The notes beneath the pieces are model-generated. The model made no database searches, was not told the DNA's origin, and saw only the letters and a list, made by a program, of their open reading frames with translations. A DNA stretch of 64,000 nt from Bog-366 sp963722555 (GTDB lineage: Bacteria > Acidobacteriota > Terriglobia > UBA7540): the NCBI GenBank assembly GCA_963722555.1, contig CAVRNQ010000001.1:558001-622000 (forward strand), read 5' to 3'. Positions 15,575 to 23,749 of this stretch are shown one piece after another. Every line of letters begins with the position of its first letter. Positions within the stretch are counted from its first letter, which is position 1. Position numbers and translations under genes: made by a program.

Positions 15575-18043
15575 CTACATAATGTTGACCGGGTCCATGT
15601 CGATCATCACACAGCGCGGTGGAATACCCTGCTGCTCCGAGTGGTCCGCCAGTTGCCGCAAGATGTTATTCAGGCGGGCGCGGGAAGTGCACTTAATCAG
15701 GAACTGAATGCGAAAGCGGCCTTGCACTTTGGCGAGCGGCGCCGGTGTGGGTCCCAGGATCTTCAGCCCCTCCGTGTTCCCCTCCAGGGGGATGAGAAAA
15801 TCCCCGATCTGCTTGGCGACCCGTGCGGCCTGTTCGAGTTTGCTGCCTTGGGCGATGACGTTCGCCAGAGCCGTCCCCGGGGGGTAGTGCATCATGCGGC
15901 GAAACCGCATTTCCTTGTGGAAGAAGGCTTCGTAGTTCTGCTCCGCGGCCAGCCGAATGGCGTAATGATCGGGATAGAAGGTTTGAACCAACACGCGCCC
16001 CGGGACCTCGCCGCGTCCGGCGCGGCCGGCGGCTTGCGTGAGCAATTGAAAAGTCCGCTCCGCGGAGCGGAAATCCGGCAGCCCCAGGCCGATGTCCGCC
16101 GATACCACTCCCACCAGCGTCACGCCGGGAAAATCGTGCCCTTTCGAGATCAGTTGCGTTCCCACCAGCAGATCGATCTTGCCCTGCCGGAAAGCTTCCA
16201 GAATGTGCTGGAACTGCCCGGCGCGCCGCGCCACGTCGCGGTCGAGCCGCGCCACGCGGGCGGTAGGAAACAGTTCGGCAAACTTCTTTTCGACCTTCTC
16301 GGTTCCCTCGCCCACGTAATAGAGATGTTCACTCCCGCAACCGGGGCAGCGCGCGGGCACCGCCGCTGAATAACCGCAGTAATGACAAATCAGGCGATGC
16401 TCGCGGCGATGATAGGTAAGCGAGATAGAGCAGTTCACACAGCGCTGCGTTTCGCCGCAACTCCGGCACAACAGGAACCAGGAATAGCCACGGCGGTTCA
16501 GCAGGATCATGGTCTGCTGCCGGTTGGCAACCTGCGCCTCAATTTCCTGCTGCAGGCGGCGGGAGACAGGCACCTGCGTGTGGGTTTCGCGAAACTCCTG
16601 GCGCATGTCCACGATCTCCACGTTTGCCAGCTTCCGCTCACCCACGCGTTCGGGAAGTATCGCCAGGCGATACTTCCCTTCGCGCGCATTCCAGTAAGAT
16701 TCCAGCGAGGGGGTCGCGGAACCCAGGACGGTAAGCGCTCCGGCCAGGCGCGCGCGCACCACCGCCACATCGCGCCCATGATAACGCGGCGTTTCGTCCT
16801 GCTTGTAACTCGTGTCGTGCTCTTCATCCACGACCACCAGGCCCAGGCGGGCCAGGGGAGCGAACACCGCCGAACGGGTTCCCAGGACGACTTGGGCCTC
16901 GCCGCGGCGAATTCGCCACCAGGCTTCGTGGCGTTCGTTTTCGGTCAGGGCGCTGTGCAGAAGCGCAACCTGGGACCCGAATCGCGCCAGGACAAGCGCC
17001 TGCGCAGACGGCGTGAGGGCGATTTCCGGCACCAGCATCAGGGCGCCGCGACCGAGCTCGAGGCAGCGCGCCATCAGCCGCAGGTAGATTTCCGTCTTGC
17101 CGCTGCCGGTCACGCCATGCAGGAGCACGGTTTCGAACCGGGAGGATTCAAGATTCTGCAGGAGGTCGTCGAGAACCGCGCGCTGCGCCGGCGTTAGAAC
17201 CAGGGGGGATCCCTCGCCGGCCGCTGCGCCCCCGGGCGGGCGCAGAAGTCTTTCTGCCGGGCTCAGTTCGACCAAGCCGGCGGTGCTCAGTTTCTTGAGC
17301 GCGGCGAGACTGGCGCGGGCAGTCTCGAGGAGCTTACCATGATCGCCTGCCGGCCCACCGCTCTCGAGCGCTGCGAGGATGCGCTTGGCGACCGGCGAGA
17401 GGCGCGCCGGCTTCTCCGGCAGAGGGCCCGCCAGCCGCACTGCGTAAACCTGCCGTTGGCCGCGCGCGCGCTCAACTTCTTCCACGACGACCCATTTCTG
17501 CTTGAGGGCGTGCAGCAAAGCCTCCGGAAATTTTCGGCGCAGAGCTTCCAGCGCAGAGCTGCCGCGCGCGGCGAGATAGGCGAGAAGGTCCCTCTCCTGC
17601 CCGGCGCCCTCTTCCGCAGGCTGAGCGGTTTCCTGGAGCTTCCGCTGTCCCAATTCGCTCAGGCGGACCAGGCGCGCGCGCCGCGTCGCCGCGCGCAAGG
17701 GCAGCATCGCCCGGAATACTTCGCCGATCGGCGCGACGTAATAGTCAGCAATCCACAGACCCAGCTTCAGCAATTCGGGCGAGAGCACCGGCTCCGGGTC
17801 TAGCAAGCGTAATATGGGCCGCACTTCCACGTCGGGAGGAAGAGGGCTCCCGGCCCGCAGGACGATTCCCGTAGCTTTGCGCGTCGCGAGCGGAACCTCG
17901 ACTCGCTGGCCGGGTTGGACCACGAGGGAATCAGGAACTTGGTAGGTGAGCGGATTGCGAATCGCCGCCATCACGGCGATGTCCACCAGGTTCGCGCCGC
18001 GAGGGCGCGTCCGGCTCTTAGTGGAGATGGTTTTGCGGTCCAC
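15575..18043 (-). CDS. priA: Primosomal replication restart helicase PriA
   Basis: PriA recognises collapsed replication forks and loads the replisome. The 822-residue protein has the 3'-end-binding N-terminal domain (about 20-115), a winged-helix region, Walker A HGVTGSGKTEIY at 309-320, Walker B VVDEEHD at 404-410, the zinc-binding cysteines (CRSCGE, CVNC, CHYCGY, CPGCGS) at about 530-575, and helicase motifs including GTQLISKGHDFPGV and QAAGRAGRG. All eight cysteines are present. The frame opens with GTG at 18043. It is convergent with the M50 protease gene, the shared spacer being filled by a long hairpin. Confidence 0.96.
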   Translation of the reverse strand: MDRKTISTKSRTRPRGANLVDIAVMAAIRNPLTYQVPDSLVVQPGQRVEVPLATRKATGIVLRAGSPLPPDVEVRPILRLLDPEPVLSPELLKLGLWIADYYVAPIGEVFRAMLPLRAATRRARLVRLSELGQRKLQETAQPAEEGAGQERDLLAYLAARGSSALEALRRKFPEALLHALKQKWVVVEEVERARGQRQVYAVRLAGPLPEKPARLSPVAKRILAALESGGPAGDHGKLLETARASLAALKKLSTAGLVELSPAERLLRPPGGAAAGEGSPLVLTPAQRAVLDDLLQNLESSRFETVLLHGVTGSGKTEIYLRLMARCLELGRGALMLVPEIALTPSAQALVLARFGSQVALLHSALTENERHEAWWRIRRGEAQVVLGTRSAVFAPLARLGLVVVDEEHDTSYKQDETPRYHGRDVAVVRARLAGALTVLGSATPSLESYWNAREGKYRLAILPERVGERKLANVEIVDMRQEFRETHTQVPVSRRLQQEIEAQVANRQQTMILLNRRGYSWFLLCRSCGETQRCVNCSISLTYHRREHRLICHYCGYSAAVPARCPGCGSEHLYYVGEGTEKVEKKFAELFPTARVARLDRDVARRAGQFQHILEAFRQGKIDLLVGTQLISKGHDFPGVTLVGVVSADIGLGLPDFRSAERTFQLLTQAAGRAGRGEVPGRVLVQTFYPDHYAIRLAAEQNYEAFFHKEMRFRRMMHYPPGTALANVIAQGSKLEQAARVAKQIGDFLIPLEGNTEGLKILGPTPAPLAKVQGRFRIQFLIKCTSRARLNNILRQLADHSEQQGIPPRCVMIDMDPVNIM

Positions 18044-18214
18044 GTGGGCATTCTATGCCAGTGCGCAGGTTGTGGCTAGAGAGGGAAGTTCCCGGGGACA
18101 ACCGGCGGGGGACTGGGAACTTGCTGCTGGGGGGAACGCCCCCCTCACCCGCCCCGGCTTGCTCATGCGCCATCGCAACTGTGAAATGCGCAAGATACTC
18201 CGGAGAAAGGTTGC

Positions 18215-19141
18215 TCACGACCCGCTGGCGCGGGCGCGCGCGGCCACCAGATTGGCATAAAGATTTCCCAGCCGATCGAGCATAGCAAGCGCTGCGGCGA
18301 AGTTCCGGCGGTTAATGTGCTCGATGTTCAGGCCGATAGGCGGCGGATCGGGAGGGAGGTTGTCGAAGACGTCCATCAGTATGCGCTGGGCCAGGTTGAG
18401 GGATCGATCGAGGCACGTCTCGGGCGGCGCGGTTGCCCCTTGCTCGGAGCCGAGAAGGAAACGGTCGAGGTCGCGAGGGATGTCCACACCGAGCCAGCGC
18501 AGGAATTCCAGATCGCGCCGGTGGCTGACCGGGGCAAAGCTGATAAAGATGCGCGCCTCTACGCCGTTGAGCCGCTGAATCAACCAGACCAGATCGTTCG
18601 AGTCGAACATTACCTGCGAGGTGAAAAATTCAATCCCCTCGGCCTGCTTCTTGCGAATGCGGTCCGGCTCGTTCACCCGGCTGGGAATCGTAATGCCCCC
18701 CAGCGAGACAGGCAGGCTCAGGGATTTCGCCAGCCTAGCCGCTTCGCCGGGTGGCGGCCCTGGATATTGGATCTCTTTGGACTCGCCGCCCACCAGAACC
18801 CAATTGCTGATGCCCGATTGGTCGAGCGTTTCGCGGAACCACCGCTCGGGTTCCGCGTCGTGCACGGTGACGTGATTGAGAACCACGTCAATCCCCAGCT
18901 CGCGCTGGATGCGGGAGCCAAAGAGGCGCGGCTCGACCCGGGCGACGAATTTGCTGGTGCGCTCACCCGGTCGATCCTCGTCGTGGATTTCCGGGAGATT
19001 GATCCCATTCACGAGGCTTCGGACCTGCCGCAGTTCGTCGAGGGACGACTCCAGCGCTTCGGGTTTCGCCGCAGCGGGCGGAACCACCTCAAACAGCGTC
19101 ACCGGGACGAACGGATCCAGCAGTGCGTCGTGAAAACCCAT
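18215..19141 (-). CDS. Methylenetetrahydrofolate reductase-like TIM-barrel protein
   Basis: The product has about 309 residues, with ATG at 19141 and AGGA upstream. FEVVPPAAAK near the start, INLPEIHDEDRP and WVLVGGESKEIQYPGP (about 125-140) correspond to the MetF barrel, where the first strand carries the catalytic Glu and a later loop the GGD-type FAD contact (here GGES). It then diverges: GITIPSRVNEPDRIRKKQAE and FFTSQVMFDSNDL resemble the folate/FAD side of MetF. It is likely a flavin-dependent C1 enzyme or a MetF paralogue of unknown substrate; the altered GGD motif argues against calling it metF. It is a single gene with no obvious operon partner. Confidence 0.65.
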   Translation of the reverse strand: MGFHDALLDPFVPVTLFEVVPPAAAKPEALESSLDELRQVRSLVNGINLPEIHDEDRPGERTSKFVARVEPRLFGSRIQRELGIDVVLNHVTVHDAEPERWFRETLDQSGISNWVLVGGESKEIQYPGPPPGEAARLAKSLSLPVSLGGITIPSRVNEPDRIRKKQAEGIEFFTSQVMFDSNDLVWLIQRLNGVEARIFISFAPVSHRRDLEFLRWLGVDIPRDLDRFLLGSEQGATAPPETCLDRSLNLAQRILMDVFDNLPPDPPPIGLNIEHINRRNFAAALAMLDRLGNLYANLVAARARASGS

Positions 19142-19342
19142 CAATCAGGTCCTAGGTTAATTGGCAGAAGAGCCCACGTGGGCCGACCTCCCCACTTTAG
19201 CGTGAACGCGCCGAAACCGCAATGTCCGGGCCGCAGGCTACGGGCAGCCACGGGATCGGTAAACTGGACAAGACTGGACTGACACCAAAACGACGGTCTG
19301 GGTTTACAATAAGGTACCGGACAGACGAATATTTGAAGCCCA

Positions 19343-19525
19343 CGCGGGTGGCGCAGACATCGGTCTGATGCTGTGAAAAAATGGCTGCCTTCACCGCAGA
19401 GGCACCGAGACGCAGAGAGAGCGCCTTTTGTTTTCAATGCGCTGCGCCTCCGCGACTCTGCGGTGAGAAGGGTCTTCGGGGATTATTTCACAGCATCCAA
19501 GCGATGTCTGCGCCACCCGCGACCG
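19343..19525. repeat. Nested inverted repeat upstream of the FAD oxidoreductase (GGGTGGCGCAGACATCG family)
   Basis: The outer arms are CGCGGGTGGCGCAGACATCG (from 19343) and GCGATGTCTGCGCCACCCGC (to 19520). Inside them are GATGCTGTGAAAAAAT / ATTATTTCACAGCATC, and inside those CACCGCAGAGGCACCGAGAC / CGCGACTCTGCGGTGA. The three nested layers span about 180 bases and could fold into one long hairpin. The inner unit looks like a different repeat inserted into the outer one. Confidence 0.75.
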
Positions 19526-19548
19526 CCCGTGCCCGAAAAGGAGTGACC

Positions 19549-21231
19549 ATGAATCGCCGCAAGTTCCTTCAGTATTCGGCCTCTCTCCTGGCGATTCCAA
19601 GCCTGTACGCGAGAGCCCGAGAACTGATGTGCGATATAGCCGTGATCGGAGGGGGTGTGGGTGGCTTTGCGGCTGCCCTCGCGGCCTTGCGCAACGGCAG
19701 GCGCGTCATCTTGACGGAAGAAACGCGGTGGATTGGGGGACAGCTAACCGCCCAGGCCGTTCCGCCTGATGAGCACCCCTGGATCGAGCAATTCGGTTGT
19801 ACCCGCAACTATCGTGCTTATCGGGAGTCGGTTCGTGAATACTACCGGCGGAATTATCCCTTGACCGAACCGGCCCGGGCGCGTGCCGACCTGAATCCGG
19901 GAAACGGGACGGTGTCTCGACTGACCCACGAGTTTCGTGTCTCGGTCGCGGTGCTGGAAGCGGCCCTGGCGCCTTACGTGAGCAGTGGTCAACTTCTGGT
20001 TCTTCTGGAACACATTCCGGAGAGCGCCACCACGGACCACGATCGGGTGACGAGCGTCGCTGTCCGCGACATGCGCAGCGGATTGACACGGACGATCACC
20101 GCGAAATACTTTCTGGACACTACGGAACTCGGAGATCTGCTTCCCCTGACTGAGACGGAGTTCGTCACGGGGGCGGAATCTCAGGCGGAAACCGGGGAAC
20201 TGCATGCCGCAGCGAAAGCACAACCTGCCAACAGCCAGTCCTTCACATACTGCTTCGCCATGGACTACCTCGAGGGTGAGGATCACACCGTCGAGCGGCC
20301 CCGCGACTACGACGCCTGGCGCGCGTACGAGCCCAACCTGACGCCCCCCTGGCCCGGACACTTGCTGAGCTGGACGACGTGTAACCCGGAAACCTTGCAG
20401 CCCACCCATAACTCCCTCGTTCCCAATCCGGAGCCGACGGCCGCCGGGGAGCGCAATCTGTGGATCTATCGGCGCATCGCGGATCGGGCCAACTTCCTCC
20501 CGGGTGCGTACCCAAGTGATATTACGCTGGTGAACTGGCCTCAGAACGACTATTGGGGTGGCGATCTCGTGACTTCCTCGCCGGAGCAGCGGAACGAATT
20601 GCTCAGGAGAGCGAAACAGCTCAGCCTTTCCTTGCTCTATTGGATGCAAACGGAGGCCCCGCGGCCAAACGGTGGGTACGGGTGGAAAGGGCTTCGGCTG
20701 CGGAAGGACGTGGTCGGAACGGAAGACGGCCTCGCCGCCTCTCCCTACATTCGCGAGTCGCGGAGGATCCGGGCCGAATTCACCGCGCTGGAGCAACATG
20801 TGGGAACAGAAATGCGGATGAAGCAGACCGGGAAGTCTTTGGAAGAGGTCACTGCGGAGAAATTCAAGGACTCAGTGGGGGTGGGTTCGTACCGAATTGA
20901 CCTGCATCCTTCGGCAGGAGGGACCAACTACATCGACATCAGCTCCCTGCCTTACCAGATTCCTCTCGGAGCGCTGCTGCCTCAGCGAGTTGAGAACCTG
21001 TTAGCGGCCGCGAAGAACATCGGAACGACTCACATCACGAACGGTTGCTACCGGCTGCACCCAACGGAATGGAATATCGGAGAGGCCGCCGGCGCGCTGG
21101 CAGCCCACGCCATGAAACTGGGCCAGCCTCCCCGCGCCATTCGCAATAACCCCAGACTCCTGGAAGACTTTCAGGGCAGTCTCGTGACGCAAGGGTTCGA
21201 GTTGGATTGGCCGCACGCTCGGCCACTCTGA
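19549..21231 (+). CDS. Tat-exported FAD-dependent oxidoreductase
   Basis: The 560-residue product starts at an ATG with AAGGAG eight bases upstream. RRKFLQ at residues 3-8 followed by a hydrophobic stretch and SLYAR is a twin-arginine signal, so the folded, cofactor-loaded enzyme is probably exported. The dinucleotide-binding motif CDIAVIGGGVGGFAAA at about 29-44 is that of the FAD_oxidored (xanthan lyase/GMC-like) family, and the C-terminal GGTNYIDISSLPYQIPLGAL and NIGTTHITNGCYRLHPTEWN are conserved blocks of the same family. In polysaccharide-degrading bacteria members sit near glycosidases; here there is no such neighbour. Substrate unknown. Confidence 0.85.
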   Translation: MNRRKFLQYSASLLAIPSLYARARELMCDIAVIGGGVGGFAAALAALRNGRRVILTEETRWIGGQLTAQAVPPDEHPWIEQFGCTRNYRAYRESVREYYRRNYPLTEPARARADLNPGNGTVSRLTHEFRVSVAVLEAALAPYVSSGQLLVLLEHIPESATTDHDRVTSVAVRDMRSGLTRTITAKYFLDTTELGDLLPLTETEFVTGAESQAETGELHAAAKAQPANSQSFTYCFAMDYLEGEDHTVERPRDYDAWRAYEPNLTPPWPGHLLSWTTCNPETLQPTHNSLVPNPEPTAAGERNLWIYRRIADRANFLPGAYPSDITLVNWPQNDYWGGDLVTSSPEQRNELLRRAKQLSLSLLYWMQTEAPRPNGGYGWKGLRLRKDVVGTEDGLAASPYIRESRRIRAEFTALEQHVGTEMRMKQTGKSLEEVTAEKFKDSVGVGSYRIDLHPSAGGTNYIDISSLPYQIPLGALLPQRVENLLAAAKNIGTTHITNGCYRLHPTEWNIGEAAGALAAHAMKLGQPPRAIRNNPRLLEDFQGSLVTQGFELDWPHARPL

Positions 21232-21257
21232 GCGGGCGCAGTAGGAAGTTGTGGTGA

Positions 21258-21303
21258 CCCACAGGTCGCAGACATCAACAAGTGAGGTCTGCGCCACCCG
21301 CGG
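21258..21303. repeat. GGGTGGCGCAGACATCG-family repeat (copy 3)
   Basis: ACAGGTCGCAGACATC pairs loosely with GGTCTGCGCCACCCGCGG. It lies between the oxidoreductase stop and the end of the sensor kinase gene, which are convergent. Confidence 0.6.
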
Positions 21304-21398
21304 CGTCTAAGAGATGTCGGAAGACGAAAGTTGACCGGCCTTGTTGCCGGGGGGAAGGTAAGGCAGCCGCCTTGGGCAAAGCCCGGAGGGGAGGGTGA

Positions 21399-23051
21399 TC
21401 ATTTGGGGAGAGGATAGGATGCGTGGTTCCCTTCCGCGGGCTTTGCCTCCTCACCCAGCGGCAGACGAATAGAGAAAGTGGTTCCCTTACCAACTTCGCT
21501 CGTGAAGGTGATGGTCCCCCCGTGCTTCTCGACCACAATCGAGTGGGCTATCGCCAGACCCTGCCCCGTCCCTCGCCCGATCTCCTTAGTGGTGAAGAAA
21601 GGGTCAAATATCTTGTCCCGGATATCTTCGGGGATGCCGCACCCCGTGTCAGCAATGGAGATCACGACGGCGCCTTCCTCGACGGATGTCCGCACCCGGA
21701 TCAGACCTTTCTGGCCGGTCCCCTTCACCACATCGCCAATCGCATGGGCGGCATTTACGAGCAGGTTGAGGAAGACCTGGTTCAGGTCGCTGACATTGCC
21801 TACCAGGAGCGGAAGATCACCAAACTCGGTTTCCACATTCGAGACGTACTTGAGCTCATTGCGCGCGACCGTCAGAGTGCTGAGGAGGGCCCGATTGACA
21901 TCGGTTGCGGACTTCTCCTTGCGGTCAACGTGGGCAAAATCCTTCATGGCCCGCACGATGGTGGCCACCCGCTCGACGCCTTCCATGGTCTGCTCCAGAC
22001 CCTTGGGGGTTTCCTGTACGAGGAAGTCCACGTCCGCCGCCACCTCGGCCTGCCGGACTTCCTCGATTAGGCCGGGGCTGACGGCGCCGGGGGCTGCCGC
22101 ACCCACCAGCGCCCGGTACTTCGCGAGCAGGGCTGTGAGTTCCGTGAAAGCTCCCTGAAGGAAACGCGTGTTGTCGCCGATGAACTGGATCGGCGTGTTG
22201 ATTTCGTGGGCGATTCCCGAGGCGAGCCTGCCGACGGATTCGAGTTTCTGCGCATGACGAAGCTCGACCTCGGCCGCCATCAGCTCTGCCGTGCGGGCCG
22301 TAACCTCTTCCTGCAGATGATCGCGATACCGCCTTAGCTCGTCGTCCTGGCGTTGGATCTGCTCCAGCATGTGGTTGAAATCATCGACGAGATTTCCGAG
22401 CTCGTCCTCGTTCGCCTTGACAGCGCGGATGGCATAGTCCCCCTTCGCAGAAACCGCTCGGGCCGCCTGCGCCAGCTGCAGGATCGGCGCGGAAATGACC
22501 TCCTGGAGCTTCAAGGAGAGACCCAAGGCCGCCAGGAGCGCAACCAAGAGGATGACACCGATGATCGTGCTGAAGCGCTTGATGCGCTCACGCATCTCGC
22601 GCAGGTCCGACTCCAGATACAGGCTGCCGATGACACCATCGCGGCCTTGGATGGGTTGAAGAACCACCAGCCGGTCGGACTCCAATCTGATTTCCTGGGG
22701 CCGAAGCTGGGGCACCGAACCGTGGTTTCGCGCACCGGCACGCTGGTACACCGCAAACAGTTTGCCGTCCGACGAATAGACATATGCCGCCACAATATTC
22801 GGTTTCGCCTGCAGTCCCGAAAGAATTTCCTCTGCCGCCTTCTGGTCTGCGAAGCCCAGTGCCGCGTTGATGTTCGACCCAACGATCTCCGCCTGGGCCC
22901 TCAAGTCTCTCTTCAGCGAATTGCGCAATGCCACCAGGTCGTACGTGGCAAAAGCAGCACAGGACAAGAGCAGCGCGGGGACCACGACGGCCATAATGAT
23001 GGCCTGCAGCTTGTGCTTGATCCGGAGCTTTCGGTAACTCAGCATTTTCAT
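21399..23051 (-). CDS. Membrane sensor histidine kinase (CHASE8-HAMP-HisKA-HATPase)
   Basis: The 550-residue protein is anchored by helices at about 14-36 and 161-183. These enclose a periplasmic domain of CHASE8 type (RAQAEIVGSNINAALGFADQ...). A HAMP segment (about 183-235) and coiled coil lead to the phospho-accepting His282 in LASGIAHEINTPIQFI. The ATP-binding domain has NLLVNAAHAI (N box), DTGCGIPEDI (G1) and GRGTGQGLAIAHSIV (G2). No response regulator is fused or adjacent. The preceding genes on the same strand encode a YfiR-like protein (56-base gap) and a TonB receptor. In YfiBNR-type systems YfiR restrains a CHASE8 membrane protein, so this kinase is a plausible target of its neighbour. 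Confidence 0.92.
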   Translation of the reverse strand: MKMLSYRKLRIKHKLQAIIMAVVVPALLLSCAAFATYDLVALRNSLKRDLRAQAEIVGSNINAALGFADQKAAEEILSGLQAKPNIVAAYVYSSDGKLFAVYQRAGARNHGSVPQLRPQEIRLESDRLVVLQPIQGRDGVIGSLYLESDLREMRERIKRFSTIIGVILLVALLAALGLSLKLQEVISAPILQLAQAARAVSAKGDYAIRAVKANEDELGNLVDDFNHMLEQIQRQDDELRRYRDHLQEEVTARTAELMAAEVELRHAQKLESVGRLASGIAHEINTPIQFIGDNTRFLQGAFTELTALLAKYRALVGAAAPGAVSPGLIEEVRQAEVAADVDFLVQETPKGLEQTMEGVERVATIVRAMKDFAHVDRKEKSATDVNRALLSTLTVARNELKYVSNVETEFGDLPLLVGNVSDLNQVFLNLLVNAAHAIGDVVKGTGQKGLIRVRTSVEEGAVVISIADTGCGIPEDIRDKIFDPFFTTKEIGRGTGQGLAIAHSIVVEKHGGTITFTSEVGKGTTFSIRLPLGEEAKPAEGNHASYPLPK

Positions 23052-23107
23052 ACCGCGCTTCCCCTGAACCGAGCAGGCTCAGGAAGCCCGGCCCGCCATC
23101 TTGAGAT

Positions 23108-23743
23108 TCACAGATGGGGTGGGTCTCGAACGATCCTTGCCAGGGCAAGGACTTTAGAGCTAATCCTCAACGGTGTCCGTTTGGTGGCATCCAAGTTGAT
23201 CTCAAAATGCAGCTTGTTCTCTTCGATCGTGAAGTTGATGATGCCGCCACGTTCGGCGAACCCTTTGGTCTCCCCGATCGTGAGGACGGAGGAACCTTTC
23301 AGGCTGTCGACAATGCGTGCCACCTGTCTGGATTCAGGTGCAGTCACAAAAACCATATGGCAAGCTCGCAAGTTCGCTCCTCGCTTGACCCCCTTGATCA
23401 CCACAGGATGTTTGTCAATAGTTCGGCTGCGAAGATCCTGCTCGTGGTCAGGGTCAAAGGGATCCTCCCCGACGACGCACACCACGAAGGGCGTGTGGTC
23501 TTGCGGGAAGGCCTCGGAGGGCCACTGGACGAACTGTGCAAACTGGTAAAGAAATGCGAGCTTGATGGGGTATTGGGCATTCTCCTCGCTCTGGGCACGA
23601 ACCAGCGGGGGCGCCGCCGAGATGAGCCCCCAGGCAGCCAGGAGCAACACCCCCCGGCGAACGAGGCGAGCGCTGAGCGGGGCGAGAAGACCGCTACCCC
23701 GCCGAGTTGCCGAATTGCCTGGCCATTGCCCGCTGGTCTTCAT
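23108..23743 (-). CDS. YfiR-family periplasmic regulator
   Basis: The 211-residue product has a late signal peptide: a basic stretch followed by LVRRGVLLLAAWGLISAAPP and a likely cleavage after VRAQ near residue 51. The mature part shows the DUF4154/YfiR pattern: KLAFLYQFAQFVQWP, PFVVCVVGEDPF, the GLxxCHMVFV-like NLRACHMVFVTAPE and SSVLTIGETKGFAERGGIIN. YfiR in Pseudomonas binds and inhibits the diguanylate cyclase YfiN through its periplasmic domain. Here the next gene is a CHASE8 histidine kinase, so the partner may be that kinase. The ATG is six bases after the receptor stop. Confidence 0.88.
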   Translation of the reverse strand: MKTSGQWPGNSATRRGSGLLAPLSARLVRRGVLLLAAWGLISAAPPLVRAQSEENAQYPIKLAFLYQFAQFVQWPSEAFPQDHTPFVVCVVGEDPFDPDHEQDLRSRTIDKHPVVIKGVKRGANLRACHMVFVTAPESRQVARIVDSLKGSSVLTIGETKGFAERGGIINFTIEENKLHFEINLDATKRTPLRISSKVLALARIVRDPPHL

Positions 23744-23749
23744 TGGAGG

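Noticed and set aside
18215..19141. Calling this gene metF outright
   Set aside because: Key loop residues differ from true MetF (GGES in place of the GGD type), so only a family-level call is justified.
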